From positions 89,274,983 to 89,338,982 of the forward strand of contig CP136061.1 of NCBI GenBank assembly GCA_032622095.1: a DNA stretch of 64,000 nt, in the 5' to 3' direction. The notes beneath the pieces are model-generated. The model was given only the letters and a program-made list of their open reading frames with translations. It made no database searches and was not told where the DNA came from. The translations under genes and the position numbers were made by a program. This stretch comes from Siphonodentalium dalli. Its lineage: Eukaryota; Mollusca; Scaphopoda; Gadilida; Siphonodentaliidae. The stretch's first letter is position 1. Every line of letters begins with the position of its first letter. Shown piece after piece: positions 34,201 through 46,200 of this stretch.

Positions 34201-37200
34201 TTTGCTGGCTCTCGTGATGGGGAATGAGCAAGTGAAATTTGTGAATGGCAGGGGGATCGCTTATTTGCAATTGCCGGTGATCAGCATATGTTTGGACATT
34301 TGTAAAACGAGTAACAATAGTATGGGTATTGGTAAAACGAGTAACAAAACTATATATTAAAGATCTGTAATATATCATGATCATCATTAGTATATCCTCC
34401 AATGAATTATAAATAAAGACTAGAAAGTAATAACTAATAACTATAGAACTAAAAGGAAGGTCAGTTAGGTCACAGTCCTATTCAGTATTCGAACTATTCG
34501 TCGGTATCATGATCGCGGACAGTAACTATCGATAGCCGTGTTCACTTTTCAAATTTCAACACGAAATAATACCGAGTCTGAGGGGTGTCAATCTGATGAC
34601 AGATTCACTGATTCAGTGACGTCATTGCTTTGAACTATCCCGCCTGGATACACAGTGACTGCCCACGTACTCTTGTCGGAAGATCAGAGAAAACTTCAAA
34701 GGCCGGAATTAATTGAAGGTCGCCGACACGCTATTCAGTGTCTGAAACTTCCGCGTGCACCAATTAATGCTTGCATTGCACTCTACTATCGGTGGCACAG
34801 GGGTTAGTATTACTTTTGCATCATTTATCTTAATATTTTGAGGGTACCAGGGCATTATTCACGTTCACATTCAACTGACAGAGCGGGATGCGGTTTCGTC
34901 CAGTTCATTTTTTCTAACCGGTTACGTCGTTATCCGGATGCTAACCGGTTATCCGGCTGTCCGTTTCAGCTCTGATCTGCATGTCATAGCGCTATATATT
35001 AATTAATAGTTCACCCTTTCACAGCGCATAATGCCACAATAATATAGTTATGTGGCAAAAAGTTATTATTACTACTGCTGATTCGAGGGTTGTTAGATAT
35101 GCCAACATTTTCTGTGTGCACAGCGCTAGGATTGTGCGTCTACATTTAGTGATTCATGATCGTTCCGCCATGGTGTTTGATTTGCTCATTTTGTAGGACC
35201 AGCCAAAAGGTTCAATACAGCCCAAATCCCAGTCAAAGTATTTGAATCAGACCGATTCATTTAACGGTTCTCAGGGCCCTAACTGCAATTTATATTTTTA
35301 TAACTGAATGGGAGAATCCATACTATAATCAAAGGGATATTCGTCAAACTTGACAGTTGACACGATTAGTATACAACTCTCGGCAACAATTCCAGCCTAA
35401 AGTACTTCTGGTTTATGTTCTACTGTGGAGGAGATGCAAATCTTTATTCAAATCTTTATTTAATGGTGATTCGTTGCTGACATGTCTTGTGTGGGATGTA
35501 GAGTAATATGCTAATGACTGGGTATGCTATCTGTCACGCTAATAGGAGGCATTGAACCCATCAGATAGTGGAGAGCAATGCCCTTTGTAATATGGAATCC
35601 CTGTTATATACTAACCCGTTCTATACTAAATGTATACATTGGAATGGTCTATTATTCATTTGGAGGGATGTTAAGGACATATGAGCAGACGACAGCCAGA
35701 TGCAATAATAGCACAAGTGCAGAAGAATTCATATTCATTGGTGGGAAATGTTCAGATAATAAATACAACATACAACTATTGAACACATTGCTTAGGCCTA
35801 CAGTAATGCCCTAATTAATCGACAGCTTAGCCACAGCAGAATTATGGGTAACTTTTCAGGATTTAGGGGAGAGCTTTCCGATGAATGGCAACAAGCCAAG
35901 CCATATTTCCAACTAAATCCTGAAAAGTCAATTAATTAGGGCATTACTGTATGGGAGACCTAGGATTATATTGAAGTTCCCAAGTTTGTGATGTTCACCC
36001 ATTAGTCACTTGATTATGCATTTTATCTTCTGCAAATTAGAGGATATTAGAAACTGAACAGAAAAAGTAACTAAAAACAATGTCAATTTTTTACTTTAGA
36101 TACATCCCAGAAGATGAGGTCTAAGCAGAATGAGGTCCCCAGAGGGTGAATTTGGTGATGCTATGCATATAGTATCACTAAGTCCACCCTCTGGGGATCT
36201 TATTCTGCAAATGTGAGAGACACTAAATTCAGGCTTGGTTGGTTAAGTGCATGGCGTAGAGTAATGCTCTAAGTAATTGACTCCTTAGCCACAGCAGATT
36301 TATGGGTAACTTTTTAGGATTTAGTCGGAAATATGGCTTGTTGCCATTCACCGGAAAGCTCTCCCTGAGAGCTTTCCGATGAATGGCAACAAGCCATATT
36401 TCCGACTAAATCCTGAAAAGTTACCCATAATTCTGCTGTGGTTAAGGGGTCGATTATTTAGAGCATTACTTTATTAGGCCAACATAAGCCGTATTGTAAA
36501 GGAGCAATTTGTTCGATTCCTGAAAACGCAGACATGTGATAGTGTAGTACCTTTTGTTTCGTTCCACTTTATCAGGTCACCGACTTCGCTTGGTCTCATG
36601 ACGGCCAGATGGCGCTGATATGCTACAGAGATGGATTTGTTCTTGTTGGCTCGGTTACGGGACAGAGGTATTGGTCGTCGATGCTGAATCTCGAGAATTG
36701 TATAATAAACTGTGGTGTGTGGACTCCAGATGATCAGAAGGTAATGAAACTTTTTATTATGTGTTTCCCCATTAAATAGTGGGAAATTTCCACAACATAA
36801 TTATCGTATTTAATGTCTAGACCGACAGTAAAGATATCATTTTGTTATTGAAAAATTATTTCTCCACTGTCGCTTACCTCTTGGTAAAATCACTGAATAA
36901 TAGTGAACGAATATCAATGTGTGAAACGAAAATGGTAAAAAAGACATGTTTAAACTGAAATAAATTTAATATTTTGTGATTAGAATGTCATCTTATTGTT
37001 ATTTGGGATATTAATTTGACATCCGTCCATAATTATTAGTCGCTTTTAGTGATAATTGGTGGGAATTATTTTCTTTAGCGGATGACTAATTTCTTGCCAT
37101 TTGAAAGTGGTTCGTTGGCTATCAACTGAAATTTTGTGTACACTTTGTTGGAAATTATTTGGCATTAATTAAGGAAAACTAATACATTAAAAATAATTGT

Positions 37201-40200
37201 TGATATATTTAAAGCATATTATTATAAATAGAACACCTATTGTGTTTTGAGTGAATCCCGTATTATTTCATTTGTGACTAGCAGTGGAAATATCAAATTT
37301 CACTTCTAGTCACTCATGAAATAATTATGGTATTCACTCAAAAACCATAGGTGTTCTATTTATTACACACCAGCTTTTACTGAAAAACTCACACCATTCC
37401 TCCGTCCCACGTTGTGTCATCTTTTTCAAGCCATTTCACACAAGTGTGCGGGAGTAAAACAGCATCTATTGTCACATTACGTAGATAATGTCATCCAACA
37501 GTGCACCTTCAGCCAAATCAAGGCTTCTACACCGAACAACATACAGATACAGATGTTCACCTGAACAATGAAAGTGGAACTTTGTATAATGTATGACATC
37601 CCTTCTCTCTAAGTTCAGCTACATTGTTACTGACACTTTCATATTTTTTTTGTGACTACAGCCTCAAGACAGATATTTCTACCATAGACAGTAATTCATA
37701 TTTTTATGCCAGTAGAGTCATCATGTGGTTCACATAAAATACTGGTAGATTTTCTATTATACTTGGTTAATTTTAGCCATCACTTTTATACATCAGAGGA
37801 TTTACTGAATAGTAATTTCAGTTTTATACCTCCGGGAACTCATTATCATCATCGTCAGACCTGAAATTAGTAGATAACCCTTCCAACCAATCAAAACTTA
37901 GTCGGCATGAATAGAGGTGTTACTGTGCGGATTCTGCTTGAAGAATTTTTCACTCTTGTCAGATCGGCACCTATAATAATACCATTAACCATTCCATAAC
38001 TGGAGATTCCTCAAATTTGAGAAAACCCTGTGCCAATACATTCTCTTATATATGTGAGTCTCCCATAGGGAACCTTGCCTATATAAGAGAATACATTGGC
38101 CTAACAGTATTTACCTTTAGCTTGTTAAGCCAGTGTATTCTCTTATATATGGGAGACTCACATATGTAAGAGAATGCATGCCACAGGGTCTCTAATGCAG
38201 CTGCCATCATGAAAGGGTTAAGCATGTTATACTTCAAAACTATCACCAAGTATTCATAGTAATAATTTTGATGCCCATGAAAAACTTAAGATTCCCTGGC
38301 ACTAAACCTACAAAATAAGTCTGTTTTAAGAATATAAGAAAAAATTATTAAGATTGTAAATAATTGTAAAATATAATAACAAATAATGAAAAATTGTTAG
38401 GCCAATGCATTCTCTTATATATGCGAGGCGACCTATGGTCGACTCGCATATATAAGAGAATGCATTGGCACAGGGTATATGGGTTGATACAAAAATCGGA
38501 CCTGGCACTCAAAGGGTTAAAGTGATGCGAAACACTCTGGTAGGGTGATCAAATAGAAATGGAAAATAATCTTTCTCAAAGTAGTTATTTTTGCAATATT
38601 ATATCCAAATTGACAACACACACCATCATTCTTATATATGTTCATTAACTGCAGTGACCCCCGATGGCGAAATCGTTTTCATTGGGTTATCGCCGATAGT
38701 TGCGTCCCGAATCGAGAAGTAAATATTTACAATTGAGCGTAGTTGAGACAATGCTTTCTTTGAAGTGGTAAGGTTGATTTGTTTGAGATTTTCGGCAATG
38801 TTAGTAGAATTCTACAATCCCCGAGTTGGCATAGCACCCGTATACTAAATGATCAGTTTCATGGCCCCGAACCATTTTATATAAATTATATGAAGTGACC
38901 CTTGATGGCAGAAATGATTCCGTTTGTTTATCACTGATTGTTCTTGTCAACTTCAGTATGAATTAAAATGATGTGAAACACTCCGATGATGTGTTCCGAC
39001 GATGATGTGTTCCGACGATGATGTGAAATACTCCGATGATGTGTTCCGAATGAATAACAAATAATCATGCCAAAATAAGTTATTTCCATAAATTTTATTT
39101 CCAAAGAGTTATAAAACTGCGTCATTGTTATCAACGAATTAAAAACAGTGACAGGGAACTTTTTTGTTTGTTATATATAATACAATTTTCATTTTAAAGT
39201 TGCGCATGGCCTTTGAGGTGTTAAAATTGTCACACCTGTTAAAACTGCAACAAACAGAATAAATATTAAATTATAGACATATTTTGTTCGTATACCAATC
39301 ATAAGTATTGAGTAAATAGTATGTTATTGTCAAGTTTGTATGCTGTGTTATGTAATTAAACCCATGTTCTGTAACATTTTTATATGTCTGTTTGAAAAAA
39401 CGGTTGTATTATGTAAATGGGTTGTCCGTCGTCCATCCGCTTTTGGTTTCCGGATGATAACTTTAGATTGAATAGAGTGAAATGAACCAAATTTGGTATG
39501 TTAGTTCACTGAACCAAAATACAGATCAAGTTCGAATATGGGTTTCGTCCGCATGATTTTGACTGAGTTATGCCCCTTTTTCGACTTATATTTTACCTGA
39601 TTTGCGGTTTCCGGATGATAACTTTAGATTGAATCAAGTGAACTGAACCAAATTTGGTATATTAGTTTACACACCCCAAAATACAGATCAAGTTTGAATA
39701 TGGGTTTTGTCCGCATGATTTTGACTGAGTTATGCCCCTTTTTCGACTTAGATTTTACCTCATTTGCGGTTTCCGGATGATAACTTTAGATTGAATCAAG
39801 TGAACTGAACCAAATTTGGTATATTAGTTTAGCACCCCAAAATACAGAACAAGTTCGAATATGTGTTTTGTCCACATGATTTTGACTGAGTTATGCCCCT
39901 TTTTCGACTTAGATTTTATTTTTGTTATTATTTCGTCTTAAGTCAAAGGTTTCAAACAAATGAATTAAACCTTGCCCCACTCTACTCCAGAAACGGGCGT
40001 ATTATGCCACGCCCCGACGGCATGCTCTTGTTGGCTTTTGTTTACATAATAAGTGTACGAACTTGACAATAACATACTATTTATGCAATATTTATGATTG
40101 GTATTTGAACAAAGTCTGTCTATATTTTAAGATTATTTCTGTTTATGGCAGTTTTAATGGATGTGACTATTTTAACAGCATACCCACTGTGAAGGCCATC

Positions 40201-43200
40201 TGTGCCTTCAAATGTTGCCGGACCCTCTGCAAATAACTGGTCTGTAAAGACTGTACTGACAAGTTCAAACCTCCCAAAATTGCCAAAGATCATGTTACAG
40301 TGATGCCCTAAATAATCGACTCCTTACCCACAGCAGAGTTATGGGTACTTTTTCAGGATTTAGTCGGAAATATGGCTTGTTGCCATTCATCGGAAAGCTC
40401 TCACTGAAAAAGTACCCATAATTCTGCTGTGGGTAAGGAGTCGATATTATTTGGGCATTACTGTATGTTAGACTGATTCATAATCTTCTAGGAAGATTTC
40501 AAAATAATATCCAATCTATACAATTTAGCTGAGTCTATTGAAAAATATTGTAAATTTCACATAAAAAGAAAAATACATTGTTAGAAATCCTACAAATACG
40601 TTTCATTTCGTTTGTGTTAACCCTTTACCCAACAAACCGGCCAAAACCGGCCAAATAAAGCTTCAACAGCCTAAAATATCTCCGGTCTGTCTCAATAGAA
40701 CCATACAAATATGGATATCATTGGAACCGGCTCCTTGACCACATTGTGATAGTTACAGTATGCCCTGTGCCAATGCATTCTCTTATATATGCGAGTCGAC
40801 CATAGGTCGCCTCGCATATATAAGAGAATGCATTGGCCTAAAAAAATGTGTTAATGCATTGGCCTAAAAAAATGTGTTAATGTGTTAAGCCAATGCATTC
40901 TCTTATATATGCGAGGCGACCTATGGTCGACTCGCATATATAAGAGAATGCATTGGCACAGGGCCCTTCTGTTGGGTAAAGGGTTAATAACAAGTAAAAT
41001 CTCCCGGAGGAAAAATAACAAACTCGTGTCACGTACAGACGACCAAAATCAATTGAAGAGAGAGAAGATCAAGCGTTTTAAAATCAATGATTGATTCAAT
41101 AAATGAAGAATCAAAATACGACAGACACGATCGCCGCAGACGAGGACGAGTGTTGGAATGCTGAGAAACAGTTAATAAGCCCACAGCTTCCGTATATTAA
41201 TATCAATCCGAACCCACCAGCTTCTCTAAATTGTCATTCGTTTTCGACACACGTACCACAACCACACGATTGCATTGGGTGACAGATGGTATCTTGTTGA
41301 TGTACTAGTAACTTGAAACCAGACAGTCATTATGTTAGTAAAGTTAAACAGATGGGCCACCAGCTATTGATATGGCATTTTAGAAATTTTTATGGTTAAT
41401 TATTACAACTTGTTACTTGAAAATCTAAACATAAAAGTGTTTTTTTACATGTTGTTTTTTAAATTTCATCAGTTCAACATAACGGGCTAGCATCATCAAA
41501 TTTACACTATAGGAACCTCATTCTGCTTAGGCCTCAACTGCTATGGGAGACCTAGGATCAGATTAAAGTTCTCAAGTTGAAGTTGGTAGGTTATGTTGAC
41601 TCATTAAGTCACCTCGATTATGCATTTTATTTTCTGCTAATTAGGGAATATAGAAACTGAACAGAAGGGGGAAAAGTAACTAAAAACAATATTAATTCGA
41701 GACTATAGATACTTCGCAGAAGACGAGGCCAGAGCAGAATGAGGTCCCAGAGGGTGAATTTGGTGATGCTAGCCCACTGTGCAAATGACTGACACACTAT
41801 ATCCAGGCTTGCTGAGAGAAGTCGTGTGATTATTTATAATTGTCATTCATTGTAGACACACATATGCGGTGCCACCCCAGTTACATTCTGAACCATGTTT
41901 CGGTTAAATCGTAACTGTGGTTATAAGATAAACACAGATGTGGTTAAACAACAAGACAACAGTAGGATGGTGCAGTTAATCCTTTCTATACTAAATGGAT
42001 TCCCCCATTCAGTTATAAGATGTACATCTGAATGGTCCATTATTCATTTAGAGGGATGTTAAGGTTATAACAGCAGACGACAGATATATAAAAGTGCAGA
42101 ATGAGCCCTATTTATTGAGGGAAATGTTCAGATAATAAGTTCAACAAATATTTTCTGTGGGATAACTATACTGGGCATTAATGATGCTTTGGTATAGAAA
42201 GGGTTAAAAACAGATATTCCGTTGTTAATCCTTTCAGTGCAAAGTCCGATTTTTGTTGATACAAAAATCAGACTTGCCACTGAACCATGCAGTATCTGTT
42301 TCAGTGGATCAACCATGCGTACGCCGTAGGGGCAATGAACCTTTGTCAGTTCCCGAGAGCTTTCCGATGAATGGCAACAAGCCATATTTCCGACTAAATC
42401 CTGAAAAGTTACCCATAATTCTGCTGTGTTTAAGGAGTCGATTACTTAGGGCATTACTGTATGTGTGCATTGCAGAGAGATATCGTGTAGATCTGGCATC
42501 AACAATATCGTATGTTCTTCTCATTGAATGTGATATGGCTGTAGCTCTACTTACAACCGCAATCGGAACTTGGTTCGAAACAATGATCCTCTATTGAATA
42601 TAACTTTTGATCACACAAATTATCCTCAGTTTCTTATTAACCCTTTACCTAACAGAACGGCCCTGTGCCAATGCATTCTCTTATATATGCGAGTCGACCA
42701 TAGGTCGCCTCGCATATATAAGAGAATGCATTGGCTTAATACATTAAAAATTATAAAATTGTTAAAGAATGTAAGAAAAAATGGTAAAAAGTGTTAAAAA
42801 AAGATTTTGTTTAGGCCAATGCATTCTCTTATATATGCGAGGCGACCTATGGTCGACTCGCATATATAAGAGAATGCATTGGCACAGGGCATAACTGTGA
42901 CTATCACAATGTGGTCAATGAGCCGGTTCCAATGATATCCATATTTGTATGGTTCTATTGAGACAGACCGAAGATATTTTAGGCTGTTGAAGCTTTATTT
43001 GGCCGGTTTTGGCCGGTTTGTTGGGTAAAGGGTTAACATACTTTCTACATAGGGGAGATGAAATCTTCGTTTTGCACACATGCAGTACAGCATCAACGAT
43101 TACCTGCCAGTCTCTAGGATTGTAATGATATGAATTTAAGCTCTAATTATTTTCATTTTGCTTATTGCAGATGTACCAAAGGGTAAAACCAAAGTTGTTG

Positions 43201-46200
43201 AATTTTTTTGGCTATAATAGTTTTAATTTTATGTTATTCAGACAAGTTTAGTTGTTGAATAGAAACAATCAGTTTGTGGTTGTGAAATAAGCACATAATA
43301 TTCCTTTAATCCTTTCTTTACTAAATCCCATAGGGAGCCTCACATATATAAGAGGATGCACTGGCTTACAAGATCAAGGTGAATATTGTTAGGCCAATGC
43401 ATTCTCTTATATATGTGAGGCACCCTATGGGTGACTCGCATATATAGGGAGCCTCACATATATAAGAGAATGCTTTGGCACAGGGTTTTCTAAAAATATC
43501 AGGAAGCTCCAGTCATGGAAGTGTTAAATATGGAATATCCTTTTAATTAAAGGTTCTCTTTGGAACAAGTGACGGGCAGATAGTGGTGATGAGTTCCACG
43601 GGGGCCATGCTCACCCAGGTGGTAATCCAAGAGGGAATGGAGATTACATCGATGGCGTGGTCCTGTGAAAAATTCAACTTAGAAGAAGTTGACGCTGATA
43701 CATATAGTGTGAATAGAGGTAATTAACTTCTAGACCAGGCCTGATTATAGTGTTCCTGTCATTTGCAGAATAAGGTCCCCACAGGGTGAATTTAGTGACA
43801 CTATCTTGCATAATGGGCTAGCATCACTAAATTCACCCTAACGGGACCTCATTCTGCTTAGGCATCATCTTTTCTTGAAAGTTTCTTTATTATAAAATTT
43901 CTATAGAAACTTCTTTACATAGATTTTATTTTTTTTTAGTTTAGTTTCTCTATATCCCCAAATTGGCAGATGACACATTGTATAATTGAGGGTTCCAATG
44001 GGTGTACATCACAATATTCACCTTTTGGGAACTTCAATCTGAGTCTATGTCTCCAATAGAAGATGTGGCCATGCAGAATGAGGTCCCCAGAGGTTGGTGA
44101 TGCTAGCCCACTATTCGGGATAGCATCACTAAATTTACCTTCTGGGGACCTCATTCTGCATATGACAGGCACACTAAACTCAGGCTTGTTCTGGACCCTA
44201 TTCTTAACCCTCCTCATTTTTAATTTGGATAATTTTTCTTCTCATGCCTTAAAGATGGATTATCTCTTCATTTAAAGATGGATTATCTCTTCATATAACA
44301 ATTTTGAAATAGTTTCGTGGGTATAAAATAATAAATATGAATTGATGACCCATGTCAAAGACTCCTGTCCAGAAATGCTTCTATCGATTTAATATTGATT
44401 TTATTTAGAATATTTTCTGGTCTAAAAAAGTATGGTTGTTTAGCTAACGAACAATAGTGGTTACTGTTAACAGAGACCAGAAATTTTATTGGGTAATTTT
44501 GTCACAAATAAACTTTAATTAGACACATTATCGCTTATAACTATGTAATAAAACAATACAATAAATCAATCTGGGACATTTGACGTTCGGTACGTAGCTA
44601 TAGGAACAGCCTAATGCTCTCTGTCGCTATATGGTATCGCCTGAATGATATGTTCTAAAAATAGACCAATAAAGTGTCCCAATTAATCATCTCATTTCAT
44701 AATAAAATATTTGAAATAAAATCAATATTAATTGATAGAAGCCTTTCCGGACAGGGGTCGCCATGTCATATTTATTATGTTATACCCATGCAACTATTTC
44801 AAATTTGCTATTTAAGAGATAACCCATCTTTAAGTTCAAACATTTTAGTCTGAATATGATTTTAAGAATATTTTTGAATGCTTTGACCTTTTCCAGTTAT
44901 TACCATCAAGTTTTGATTAACCCTTTCATGACAGAAGCTGCACTGGTGCAGCATTAAAGACCCTGTGCCAGTGCATTCTCTTATATATGTGAGTCTTCTG
45001 TGCCCATAAGGAGTCTCGCATTTATATAAGAGAATGCACTGGCTTACAAGATCAAGGTAAATATTGTTAGGCCAATGCATTCTCTTATATATGCGAGGCA
45101 CCCTGTGGGCGACTCGCATATATAAGAGAATGCATTGCCAAAGGGTTTTCGCAAAATTTCGAGAAGCAAAATTCATGGAAGAGTTGAACTTTGATATTTC
45201 ATTGGATTGGTAGTGCCACTGTAACATTATTGAGTTATTAATACAGTTGATTAATAATGAAAATAAGAACAAAGTAGATATATTTTTACTTGTTAATGAC
45301 TGTTGTTTTAGAAACTTTTATAAAATTTGTGTTATTACGTCAAACTGTTTTCATGCTTGAATCTCTGAATATCCAATGATTTACTTTACAGAGAAAGAAC
45401 AGAAGGAGTACACCCTTGCAGTTTGCTTCAAATATGGTGCTATCTTTTTGATGAGTAATTTTGACGACATTTGTCCCAAAGTAATACAGACTTTTCTCAC
45501 AGGTGAGATCTTTGTCTATGTTATATAGGTGCATTAACTATAAGATAAATGTTATTTAAAAGTTGGAGGTAAAGAACATTATGCAAACACAAGCTATAAA
45601 GAGCTGTTGACCGACTGTAAAAATATACATTTATAAATTACACACATATCATATCAATTTTATACAAGTTAAAATATCCTAATTAAAAATACCTAACTGT
45701 AAGTTGTAACAGTTAATTGTGTTTAAGTGCAAATAATTGTGCTTAAGCATAAATAGCTTATTTGTGCTTAAGATTATTATAATATTTGCACTTTAAAAAG
45801 CGCAATTTGCGGTTAAGCGCAAATAATTGAGCTTAAGTGTAAATAATTGCGCTTAAGCACAAATAATTATTAAAAGTGAATGTGGCCTCCCATACATTTG
45901 CTGCACCAAATAAATTTCTGGCATTGGACACTTTCGTTAGCAAGTGCCATATAATTGTAAAACATGAATATAAAATGTTGATTTTAAATTTTTCTTTCCC
46001 AGGTGTCAAAATGGATTGGTCGAATCAGGGAGAGATTTTGGCAGTTGGCGGCTTTACTCGCCTTCCCAATCTACAGTGTCGAAATGAGATCCATTTCTAC
46101 TGCAAGGATGGAAAAATGAAGCATCTGGTCAACGTTCCTTCTCAGGTGAGTAGGCCTCAATATATGGTGCCGGACATTTGCAGAATGAGTAGCGTCGAAT

